DNA of 64,000 nt from Aminobacter sp. J41 (GTDB lineage Bacteria > Pseudomonadota > Alphaproteobacteria > Rhizobiales > Rhizobiaceae). Position 1 is the stretch's first letter. The number at the start of each line of letters is the position of its first letter. A program made the translations under genes and the position numbers. The notes under the pieces are model-generated. The model was not told where the DNA came from, did not search any database, and was given only the letters and a program-made list of their open reading frames with translations. Positions 1-7,233 of this stretch are shown piece after piece. The stretch is from assembly GCF_000526635.1 (NCBI RefSeq), contig NZ_JAGL01000002.1, positions 1-64,000 on the forward strand, written 5' to 3'.

Positions 1-168
1 CTCTACATGGCAGCGCTTGGAGCCATCCGGGCAAACCAGCGCTTCAAGGACTTCTACAGTGCCATTGCCCGGCGCTCCGGCTCGAAGAAGGTCGCAATCA
101 TCGCCGTCGCCCGAAAGCTCGTCACCGTGCTCAACGCCATGCTCCGGGACGACAAAGCTTTCGCCTGA
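1..168 (+). CDS. IS110-family transposase, 3' end only (cut by window edge)
   Basis: The frame is open from base 1 and ends at a TGA, giving 55 codons. The sequence LYMAALGAIRANQRF followed by a basic stretch and VLNAMLRDDKAF is typical of the C-terminal end of IS110/IS1111 transposases (transposase_20 region), which act as site-specific recombinases with a DEDD catalytic domain upstream. Only the tail is visible, so intactness cannot be judged. No terminal inverted repeat is evident downstream, as expected for IS110 elements. A rhizobial-type palindromic repeat follows about 85 bases after the stop codon. Confidence 0.75.
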   Translation, partial: LYMAALGAIRANQRFKDFYSAIARRSGSKKVAIIAVARKLVTVLNAMLRDDKAFA

Positions 169-253
169 CAAACACAGTTGCCATTCCTGAACGGCGACGC
201 CCCACGTCAGCGCCGAAAGAGCGCACAACCCCATCGCAGGATTAATAGAAATG

Positions 254-310
254 TTCAGGCATGGCCCCCCTGCTCGCGCCCGCTTCGCGGGCTTGGCGGG
301 GATGACGAAG
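254..310. repeat. Intergenic palindromic repeat, partial copy A
   Basis: This stretch contains a hairpin (CCCGC-TTCG-CGGG core near 278-292) flanked by GTTCAGGC on the left and GGCGGGGATGACGAAG on the right. The same sequence recurs with few changes at about 61995-62053, where it forms one half of a larger unit with inverted ends. It lies between the transposase tail and crcB and resembles the short palindromic repeats scattered through rhizobial intergenic regions. Confidence 0.6.
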
Positions 311-343
311 TGGGAAACGATGGCGCTCCAATGAGACCGCAGC

Positions 344-721
344 TCACGCCACGGTCCGCGCCAGCCACAAGCCGAGAAACACGCCGGCGAGAGACAGCAC
401 CACGCTGCCGGCAAGATAGGCAAACGCCTCCAGCATTGCGCCGCGCTGGTAGAGGGTCGCGAAGTCGAGCGAGAAGGCGGAAAAGGTTGTGAAGCCGCCG
501 AGGAGGCCGGTGGCGAGCAGCAGCCGCAGCTCGGGCGCACCGCCAAAACGCCGCGCAAGCACCTCGACGATCACCCCCATCAGGAAGCAGCCGACGAGAT
601 TGACGGTGAGCGTGCCCCAGGGAAAGCCTGGGCCGAACAGCCGAACCGTCCAGACATTGGTGAGGTGCCGCAGCACCGAACCCACCGCGCCGCCGACTGC
701 CACCAGCAGGATCTGGTTCAT
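344..721 (-). CDS. crcB: Fluoride channel CrcB/FluC
   Basis: The 125-residue, very hydrophobic protein exports fluoride across the inner membrane as a dual-topology dimer (family knowledge). The CrcB hallmarks are visible: GGAVGSVLRH near the N terminus, the GTLTVNLVGCF segment at about residues 36-46 with its pore Asn, and GLLGGFTTFSAFS at about 92-104 with the TTFS motif and the Phe residues that line the pore. Four membrane segments can be drawn and the length is normal. It is the last gene of a minus-strand run, 12 bases after rarA. I see no fluoride riboswitch directly in front of it. Confidence 0.95.
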   Translation of the reverse strand: MNQILLVAVGGAVGSVLRHLTNVWTVRLFGPGFPWGTLTVNLVGCFLMGVIVEVLARRFGGAPELRLLLATGLLGGFTTFSAFSLDFATLYQRGAMLEAFAYLAGSVVLSLAGVFLGLWLARTVA

Positions 722-733
722 CCCCGCCTCGCC

Positions 734-2047
734 TTACCGTTGGTGCCGCTCGCGGCGCAGCTTTGCCCACCAGTCGAGCCGCTTGCGGATCTCGCGCTCG
801 AAGCCGCGATCCGGCGGATCGTAGAATTTCTGGCGGCCCAGCGCCTCGGGGAAATAATCCTGGCCGGAGAAGGCATCGGGCTCATCGTGATCGTAACGAT
901 AGCCGGAACCGTAGCCCTCTTCCTTCATCAGCTTGGTCGGCGCGTTGAGGATGTGCGCCGGCGGGCGCAGCGACCCGTGTTCCTTGGCCTTGCGCATCGC
1001 CGCCTTGAAGGCGACGTAGACGCCGTTCGACTTGGGAGCGGTGGCGAGATAGACGCAGGCATGCGCCAGCGCGAGCTCGCCTTCCGGCGAGCCGAGAAAG
1101 TCGTATGCATCCTTGGCGGCATTGGCGATCACGACCGCCTGCGGGTCGGCGAGGCCGATGTCCTCGACCGCCATCCGTACCAGCCGCCGGCCGATGAAGA
1201 GCGGGTCCTCGCCGGCGTCGAACATGCGCGCGAGGTAGTAGAGCGCTGCATCCGGATCAGAGCCGCGCACCGATTTGTGCAGCGCCGAGATCAGGTTGTA
1301 GTGGCCATCCTGGCCCTTGTCGTAGATCGGCGCGCGGCGCTGGACGACGCGCTGCAGCCCCTCCGCATCGAAGATTTCGCCGGGCCGCGCCGCTCGCCAC
1401 ACTTCTTCAGCCAAGGTCAGGGACGCGCGGCCATCGCCGTCGGCCATGCGCACGAGCACCGCACGCGCCTCATCGTTGAGCGGCAGATCCTTGCCTTCCA
1501 GCTTTTCCGCACGCTCCAGCAGCCGCTCGATGCTCTCAGGCTCCAGCGATCGGAAGGTCAGCACCCGCGCACGCGACAAGAGTGCCGCGTTCAGCTCGAA
1601 CGACGGGTTTTCGGTCGTGGCACCGACGAGAATGACCGTACCGTCCTCCATGACCGGCAGGAAGGAATCCTGCTGCGCCCGATTGAAGCGATGGATCTCG
1701 TCGACGAACAGGAGCGTCTGGCGCCCGTTGGAGCGGCGCATGCGGGCCGTGTCAAAAACCTTCTTGAGGTCGGCAACGCCAGAAAAGATCGCGGAGATCT
1801 GCTCGAAGGCAAGCCCTGTCTCGCCGGCCAGGAGCCGGGCTACCGTCGTCTTGCCGGTCCCCGGAGGACCCCAAAAAATCATCGAACCGAGGGAGCCCGA
1901 CCGGATCATGCGCGTGAGCGCGCCGTCCTCGCCGGTCAGGTGCTCCTGGCCGACGACCTCGGCGAGGGCCGAAGGGCGAAGCCGGTCAGCCAGCGGCCTG
2001 CCCGGCTGGGCAGCCGGCTGCGGATCGGACGAGAAAAGGTCTGCCAT
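734..2047 (-). CDS. rarA: Replication-associated recombination protein A (RarA/MgsA AAA+ ATPase)
   Basis: RarA acts at stalled replication forks and is related to clamp loaders and eukaryotic WRNIP1. The start chosen is the ATG at 2047, giving MADLFSSDPQ and 437 residues, because it lies 2 bases after the protease stop codon; an extra 20 codons upstream would overlap that gene and look unlike the family. Walker A is GPPGTGKT (about residues 60-67) and Walker B is LLFVDEIH (about 112-119). Further motifs are the sensor region GATTENPSFELN and the C-terminal tetramerisation domain. It is tightly coupled between the protease gene and crcB. Confidence 0.95.
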   Translation of the reverse strand: MADLFSSDPQPAAQPGRPLADRLRPSALAEVVGQEHLTGEDGALTRMIRSGSLGSMIFWGPPGTGKTTVARLLAGETGLAFEQISAIFSGVADLKKVFDTARMRRSNGRQTLLFVDEIHRFNRAQQDSFLPVMEDGTVILVGATTENPSFELNAALLSRARVLTFRSLEPESIERLLERAEKLEGKDLPLNDEARAVLVRMADGDGRASLTLAEEVWRAARPGEIFDAEGLQRVVQRRAPIYDKGQDGHYNLISALHKSVRGSDPDAALYYLARMFDAGEDPLFIGRRLVRMAVEDIGLADPQAVVIANAAKDAYDFLGSPEGELALAHACVYLATAPKSNGVYVAFKAAMRKAKEHGSLRPPAHILNAPTKLMKEEGYGSGYRYDHDEPDAFSGQDYFPEALGRQKFYDPPDRGFEREIRKRLDWWAKLRRERHQR

Positions 2048-2049
2048 GG

Positions 2050-3522
2050 TCAATAGCGCAGGATCTGGTTCAACAAGCGCCCGTCGCGCTCGATGGTGAA
2101 TCGCCACCAGCGCGAGTTGGACATAGCGATCTCGCGCAGCTTCTCGGGCGTTGCAACCTTCTCGCCGTTGACCTCGCGGACAATATCTCGCGGTTGCAGG
2201 CCGAAACTGGCGGCAGGAGAGTTGCGCGTCACCTCGACGACGGCAACGCCATCGCCGCTCACCTGCCCGCGAATGCCGAGCCGCTGCGCCAGGCGTGGCG
2301 ACAGCGCCGCCACCTTGGTGCCGGCAAACGGGCTGCGGCCCTCGATGATGATTTCCGCGCTCGATGCGCCTTCCGGCGCCCGCGCCAGCTCGATCTCGAC
2401 CTTCCTTTCGCTGCCCTGGCTAAGCACCGTCAGTTCCGAGACACTGCCTATCGGCTGAGTGGCAAGGCGATAGCCCAGCGCATCCGGATGCTCGATCGCT
2501 GCACCGTTCATGGCAAGCACCACGTCGCCAGGACGCAAGCCTGCTTTCGCCGCTGGGCCGTCGGGTGCCACCAGTTGTACCAGCGCGCCGGTCGGCCGCG
2601 CCATGCCGAGCGCATCGGCGATCTGCGCCGTCACGTTCTCGAAGGTAGCGCCGACGAACGGTCGCTCGAAGAAGTCATTGCCCGCACGCGCTGCTTCAAC
2701 AACCGCGCGTACGATGTTGGAAGGAATCGCGAATCCGATGCCGATAGACCCGCCGGTCTGGCTGTAGATCGCGGTATTGATCCCGATTACCTCTCCGCGC
2801 ATCGAGACCAGCGCGCCGCCCGAATTTCCCGGATTGATTGCCGCATCGGTCTGGATAAAGAAGCCAAAATCGTTCACGCCGACATGGGTACGCGCGAGCG
2901 CCGAGACGATGCCACTGGTGGTGGTCTGGCCGACGCCGAACGGATTACCGATAGCGAGCACAAGGTCGCCGACCTCCAGCGCGTCGGAATCGCCAAGCGG
3001 CGCTACCGGAAAGGGCTCGGAGCCTTCGATCTTGAGCACGGCAAGATCGAGGGATTCGTCGCGCAGCAGGATCTCGCTGTTAAACTCGCGCCCGTCCGGC
3101 ATCGCCACCTTCACCTCGTCCGCGTCTCGGATGACGTGATAGTTGGTGACGATGAAGCCGCTAGGATCAACGATGACGCCCGAGCCGAGTGACGACTTAA
3201 CCCGCGGCGGCATCTGCCGGCGGCCAAAGAACTGCTCAAAGAATGGATCGTCCAGGAACGGCGAGCGCACCGCGACCTGCTGCGAGGCATAGACGTTCAC
3301 CACCGCCGGCGACACCGCCCGCACCAGCGGCGCATAGGACAGCTGCACCTCCTCCTGGCCGAACGGCACCTTGCGGAGCGGCTTGTCGCCGGCTTCGCCG
3401 CTGCGAAGCAACTCGCTCAGTGCGTCGGCGAGGCCGCGGCTCTCCTGGGCGGCGAGGCTCGACGCCGTCCCGAGGGCAAGGGCCAGAGACAAAAAGGCAG
3501 GGACCAGAATGTTGCGGCGCAT
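2050..3522 (-). CDS. degP: Do-like periplasmic serine endoprotease (DegP/DegQ/HtrA family)
   Basis: This is a periplasmic protease/chaperone for misfolded envelope proteins. The 490-residue protein starts with a Sec signal peptide (cleavage near SLAAQ, about residue 26). The catalytic triad is visible: His in TNYHVI (about 129), Asp in LDLAVL (about 159) and Ser in NPGNSGGA (about 234). Two PDZ domains follow, at about 285-375 and 400-485. The linker region with DDPFFEQFFG matches the LA-loop area of rhizobial Do proteases. It is the first gene of the protease-rarA-crcB run and is divergent from the ABC transporter operon. Confidence 0.95.
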   Translation of the reverse strand: MRRNILVPAFLSLALALGTASSLAAQESRGLADALSELLRSGEAGDKPLRKVPFGQEEVQLSYAPLVRAVSPAVVNVYASQQVAVRSPFLDDPFFEQFFGRRQMPPRVKSSLGSGVIVDPSGFIVTNYHVIRDADEVKVAMPDGREFNSEILLRDESLDLAVLKIEGSEPFPVAPLGDSDALEVGDLVLAIGNPFGVGQTTTSGIVSALARTHVGVNDFGFFIQTDAAINPGNSGGALVSMRGEVIGINTAIYSQTGGSIGIGFAIPSNIVRAVVEAARAGNDFFERPFVGATFENVTAQIADALGMARPTGALVQLVAPDGPAAKAGLRPGDVVLAMNGAAIEHPDALGYRLATQPIGSVSELTVLSQGSERKVEIELARAPEGASSAEIIIEGRSPFAGTKVAALSPRLAQRLGIRGQVSGDGVAVVEVTRNSPAASFGLQPRDIVREVNGEKVATPEKLREIAMSNSRWWRFTIERDGRLLNQILRY

Positions 3523-3730
3523 GGAGAATCCTCAGTTCGCTGAAGCGATCGCATTTTCGCAATCAATGTGTAAAATGAAAGGCCGCCGCGAGGCGCGCCG
3601 CATCCCTTCTGACAATTGGTCCCATAGGAACTCCTGTGCATTGCGCCAGCTGAGATGCAAAGCCGATTTACTCTACGGCAGTTTCGCGCTTTGATCCCCC
3701 AGAACATTGAAAATGCTAGGTGAGGGTTCA

Positions 3731-5215
3731 ATGACGCTTGTGAAATCAGTCCTGGCCGCAACTGCACTCGCGCTGGTAACGACGACTTCCGTCTTTGCGC
3801 AACGAACGGACCTCGTGCTGGGCGTCGTCCTCGAGCCCCCTCACCTCGACCCGACCGCGGGCGCGGCCGCCGCGATCGACGAAATCGTCTATGCCAACGT
3901 CTTCGAGGGCCTGACCCGTATCGGCCCCTCGGGCGAGGTCCTGCCAGCCCTCGCGGAACGCTGGGACATTTCAGAGGACGGCAAGGTCTACACCTTCCAC
4001 CTGCGACAGAACGTGAAATTCCATGACGGTACAACCTTCGACGCCGAGGACGCCAAGTTCTCGCTCGACCGCGCCCGCGCCGCCGACTCCACGAACGCCC
4101 AGAAGGGCCTGTTTGCGGCGATCGACACCGTCGAGGTTGTCGAGCCGCTGGTGCTGAAGGTCACGCTCAAGAACCCGCAGGGCTCGTTCCTCTACAACAT
4201 GGGCTGGGGCGACGCCGTGATGGTTGCGCCCGAAAGCGCCGCGACGAACGCCGAAAAGCCGGTCGGCACCGGCCCGTTCAAATTCGAGAACTGGGCGCGC
4301 GGCGCTTCTATCACCATCGTCAAGAACCCGGATTACTGGGGTGAGCCGGTCGCGCTCGAAAAGGCCGAATTCCGCGTCATTCCTGACGCTGCAGCCGCTG
4401 TTCCGGCGCTGCTCTCCGGCGACGTGCAGGCGTTCCCGATGGCTCCCGTCGGCGAGGTGCTCGACCAGTTCAAGTCCGATCCGCGCTTCGAAGTCGTCGT
4501 CGGTGTCACTGAGGGCGAGACGATCCTGACCATGAACAACGGCAAGGAGCCGTTCAACAACCTCAAGGTCCGCCAGGCGATCTCGCACGCGATCAACCGT
4601 GACGAGGTCATCGTCGGCAACGGCATGGGTGGTCTCGGCACGCCGATCGGCTCGCACTTCTCGCCGGCCAACGCGGCTTATGTCGATCACACCGGCACCT
4701 ATCCCTACGATCCGGAGAAGGCGAAGGCACTGCTGGCCGAGGCCGGCTACCCGGACGGCTTCACCGCGACGCTCAAGCTGCCGCCGCCGCCCTATGCGCG
4801 CGAGGGCGGCCAAGTTGTTGCCTCGCAACTGCGCCAGGTCGGCATCGACCTCGAGATCGTCCCGGTCGAGTGGGCGGACTGGCTGAGCACGGTGTTCAAG
4901 GAAAAGGACTACGACCTCACCATCATCTCGCACACCGAGCCGAACGACATCGATATCTATTCGCGCCCGGACTACTACATCGGTTACCAGAACCCCGAGT
5001 TCAACAAGGTGATCGAGGAGCTCGGGCTCACCGCCGACGAGGCCAAGCGTAACGAGCTCTACGCCAAGGCGCAGGAAATCCTCGCCAAGGATGCACCGGT
5101 CGGCTTCCTGTTCGAGCTGCCGAAGATCGGCGTCTGGGATGCGAACCTCGAAGGCATGTGGCACAACATGCCGGTGCAGGCGAACGACCTGACCAAGGTG
5201 AAGTGGAAACAGTAA
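3731..5215 (+). CDS. ABC transporter substrate-binding protein, family 5 (peptide/opine/nickel type)
   Basis: This periplasmic solute receptor feeds the permeases encoded downstream. The start at 3731 is preferred over an upstream in-frame ATG (3707) because GAGGG lies at the right distance and a clean signal peptide follows, with cleavage near SVFAQ. The SBP_bac_5 hallmarks are present: ANVFEGLTRI, FHLRQNVKFHDGTTFDAED, PVGTGPFKF and the VRQAISHAINRDEV helix. The ligand cannot be read from sequence; di- or oligopeptides and modified amino acids are the usual cargo of this family. The long gap with hairpins before the next gene fits the usual excess of receptor over permease. Confidence 0.92.
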   Translation: MTLVKSVLAATALALVTTTSVFAQRTDLVLGVVLEPPHLDPTAGAAAAIDEIVYANVFEGLTRIGPSGEVLPALAERWDISEDGKVYTFHLRQNVKFHDGTTFDAEDAKFSLDRARAADSTNAQKGLFAAIDTVEVVEPLVLKVTLKNPQGSFLYNMGWGDAVMVAPESAATNAEKPVGTGPFKFENWARGASITIVKNPDYWGEPVALEKAEFRVIPDAAAAVPALLSGDVQAFPMAPVGEVLDQFKSDPRFEVVVGVTEGETILTMNNGKEPFNNLKVRQAISHAINRDEVIVGNGMGGLGTPIGSHFSPANAAYVDHTGTYPYDPEKAKALLAEAGYPDGFTATLKLPPPPYAREGGQVVASQLRQVGIDLEIVPVEWADWLSTVFKEKDYDLTIISHTEPNDIDIYSRPDYYIGYQNPEFNKVIEELGLTADEAKRNELYAKAQEILAKDAPVGFLFELPKIGVWDANLEGMWHNMPVQANDLTKVKWKQ

Positions 5216-5265
5216 CGGTTCGCATTTGGGACGCTGCCGCTTCTTCCTGGCTCGCAACCTGACCT

Positions 5266-5284
5266 CTGCCCGCTCTCCGGGCAG
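5266..5284 (+). terminator. Intra-operon hairpin after the substrate-binding protein
   Basis: CTGCCCG (5266-5272) and CGGGCAG (5278-5284) form a 7-bp stem with a 5-base loop about 50 bases after the receptor stop codon. There is no U-tract, so it is more likely an mRNA-stabilising 3' end or partial attenuator than a full terminator. Confidence 0.4.
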
Positions 5285-5374
5285 ATCGGGGCTTGCGGCA
5301 CTCCGGAAAAAGCGGCACCCGGTACTGATGCGCGGACTCAGCAGCGAACACCGGTTCTTCCACGTAATGGGGCG

Positions 5375-5405
5375 GCCTGAAGCACGGAGGGGGATGCTTT
5401 CAGGC
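5375..5405 (+). promoter_or_regulatory. Hairpin with Shine-Dalgarno-like loop before the permease genes
   Basis: GCCTGA-AGCA (5375-5384) can pair with TGCT-TTCAGGC (5395-5405) with one bulge. The loop displays GGAGGGGG, a very strong ribosome-binding sequence, 30 bases before the permease GTG but directly before a short ORF at 5394. The structure could gate translation of the leader and, by coupling, of the permease. Confidence 0.35.
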
Positions 5406-5426
5406 ATGCCCGCTGGGCGTTCGTGA
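5394..5426 (+). CDS. Possible 10-residue leader peptide coupled to the permease start
   Basis: ATG at 5394 opens a 10-codon frame, MLSGMPAGRS, that ends in a TGA overlapping the GTG start of the permease at 5423 (GTGA overlap). GGAGGGGG lies immediately upstream of the ATG. The permease itself has no Shine-Dalgarno sequence close to its GTG, and no ATG is available upstream in its frame. Translational coupling through this short ORF would explain how it is started. This is inference from layout only. Confidence 0.3.
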   Translation: MLSGMPAGRS

Positions 5427-6370
5427 GCGCGTTTCTCGCCAGGCGCCTGCTGATCGGCCTCGTCACCGTCATCGTGGCGTCCATTGTCGTCTTCGCCGTG
5501 CTGGAAATCGTGCCGGGCGACCCCGCCCTGCTGATGCTCGGCATGAACGCGACGCCGGAGGCGCTTGCCACCCTGCGCAGCCAGATGGGCCTCGACCAGC
5601 CGATCCCGGTTCGCTACCTCAGCTGGATCGGCGGCATGCTGATGGGCGACTTCGGCCGCTCCTGGACCTATTCCTCACCGGTAATCGACCTCATCGTCGA
5701 GCGCGGCATCGTCTCTCTGCCGCTTGCGGTCATCTCGCTCATCCTCTCGACAGCCATTGCCATTCCGGTCGGCATCTTCGCCGCCTCGCGCCGCGGCCGC
5801 GCTGCTGACGCGATCTCGATGGGCGCGACGCAGGTCGGCGTCGCCATCCCGAACTTCTGGTTCGCGCTGCTTCTGGTGTACGTCTTCGCGGTCTGGCTGC
5901 GCCTCCTGCCCGCCGGCGGCTTTCCCGGCTGGGGCGCCGGCATCTGGCCGGCGTTCAAGGCGCTGATCATGCCGGCGATCGCGCTCGCCCTGCCGCAGGC
6001 GGCGATCCTCGCCCGTGTCACGCGCTCGGCCATGCTCGAGGTGCTGGGCGAAGACTACATCCGCACGGCACGCGCCAAGGGCATTCCGCGCCGAAAGGTG
6101 CTGTGGCGCCATGCCCTGCGCAACGCGATGATCCCGGTGCTCACGATACTAGGCCTGCAGTTTGCCTTCCTGCTGGCGGGCACAATCATCATCGAGAACG
6201 TGTTCTACCTGCCGGGCCTTGGCCGGCTCGTCTTCCAGGCAATCACCCAGCGCGACCTGATCGTCGTCGAGGGCGTGGTGATGCTGCTGGTCGCCAGCGT
6301 CGTGATCGTCAACCTTGTGGTCGACATCCTCTACGCGGTGGTGGACCCGAGACTGCGGGTGAAGGCATGA
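5423..6370 (+). CDS. ABC transporter permease, DppB/OppB type
   Basis: This is the first of two inner-membrane permease subunits of a peptide-type importer. The 315 residues start at a GTG with the typical MSAFLARRLLIGLVTVIVASIVVF first membrane segment. The family loop LRSQMGLDQPIPVRYLSW follows, and five further membrane spans can be drawn. The EAA-type coupling loop, which contacts the ATPase, is DYIRTARAKGIPRRKVLWRH at about 211-230. The GTG is the only usable start, since a stop codon lies 15 codons upstream in frame. Its stop overlaps the next gene's ATG by 4 bases. Confidence 0.93.
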   Translation: MSAFLARRLLIGLVTVIVASIVVFAVLEIVPGDPALLMLGMNATPEALATLRSQMGLDQPIPVRYLSWIGGMLMGDFGRSWTYSSPVIDLIVERGIVSLPLAVISLILSTAIAIPVGIFAASRRGRAADAISMGATQVGVAIPNFWFALLLVYVFAVWLRLLPAGGFPGWGAGIWPAFKALIMPAIALALPQAAILARVTRSAMLEVLGEDYIRTARAKGIPRRKVLWRHALRNAMIPVLTILGLQFAFLLAGTIIIENVFYLPGLGRLVFQAITQRDLIVVEGVVMLLVASVVIVNLVVDILYAVVDPRLRVKA

Positions 6371-7233
6371 GCATCGGCGAGCCCGTCTTCCCGCGCACCC
6401 AGAGCGTTGTGCTGCAGGCCCTGAGCAACCGCTCCTTCGTGGTGGGATGCGTCATTACCGCCATCATCGCCCTGATGGCGCTCGTCTCGTTCTACTGGAC
6501 GCCCTACGACATCACCAATCTCGTCGTTGCTGACAAGATGAAGCCGCCGTCATGGCAGCACTGGTTCGGCACCGACCATTTCGGCCGCGACATCCTGACG
6601 ATGATCATGATCGGCTCGCGCAACTCGATCGCCGTTGCCCTGGTCGCCGTCGGCATCGGCATGTGCCTCGGCGTGCCGCTCGGCTGCTGGGCGGCGGCGC
6701 GCGGCGGCTGGATCGACGAGGCGGTGATGCGCTTCAACGACATCGTCTTCGCCTTCCCGGCCCTACTTTCCGCCGTGATGATCACCGCCATCTTCGGCCC
6801 CGGCGCCATCAACGCCATCATCGCCATCGGCATCTTCAACGTGCCGGTCTTCGCGCGTGTCGCCCGCGCCGGCGCGATGTCGATCTGGCCGCGCGAGTAT
6901 GTGCTCGCGGCGCGTGCCTCCGGCAAGGGCAAGGCACAGATCACCATCGAGCACATCCTGCCGAACATCGCCGCCATCCTCCTGGTGCAGGGAACGATCC
7001 AGTTCGCGCTCGGCATTCTGGCCGAATCCGGCCTCTCCTATGTCGGCCTGGGCGCACAGCCGCCGATGCCTTCATGGGGCCGCATGCTGTTCGACTCGCA
7101 GACCCGCATGATGGTCGCGCCTTACCAGGCGTTGTTCCCAGGCCTTGCCATCGTCATCACGGTTCTTGGCCTCAACCTCCTCGGTGACGGCCTTCGCGAC
7201 CTTCTCGATCCGCGACTGAGGCGCGAGCGATGA
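6367..7233 (+). CDS. ABC transporter permease, DppC/OppC type
   Basis: This is the second permease subunit, 288 residues. The start is the ATG that overlaps the preceding stop (ATGA), which gives MSIGEPVFPRTQSV; longer upstream frames are shadows of the previous gene. It has the DppC signature HWFGTDHFGRDILTMIMIGSR, five or six membrane spans, and the EAA loop region REYVLAARASGKGKAQITIEH facing the ATPase. The C-terminal GLNLLGDGLRDLLDPRLR is the usual family ending. The stop codon again overlaps the ATPase start by 4 bases, so receptor, permeases and ATPase form one transcription unit. Confidence 0.93.
   Translation: MSIGEPVFPRTQSVVLQALSNRSFVVGCVITAIIALMALVSFYWTPYDITNLVVADKMKPPSWQHWFGTDHFGRDILTMIMIGSRNSIAVALVAVGIGMCLGVPLGCWAAARGGWIDEAVMRFNDIVFAFPALLSAVMITAIFGPGAINAIIAIGIFNVPVFARVARAGAMSIWPREYVLAARASGKGKAQITIEHILPNIAAILLVQGTIQFALGILAESGLSYVGLGAQPPMPSWGRMLFDSQTRMMVAPYQALFPGLAIVITVLGLNLLGDGLRDLLDPRLRRER

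Noticed and set aside
178-492. Open frame overlapping the start of the crcB region
   Set aside because: It is Arg/Pro-rich, overlaps the crcB 3' end in antisense and has no ribosome site, so it is a shadow frame.
665-2056. Long plus-strand frame opposite rarA
   Set aside because: It is the complement of a clear AAA+ ATPase gene; high GC keeps antisense frames open and it resembles no family.
3971-5407. 478-codon minus-strand frame opposite the substrate-binding protein gene
   Set aside because: It is an antisense shadow of a well-recognised SBP_bac_5 gene, with composition typical of shadows.
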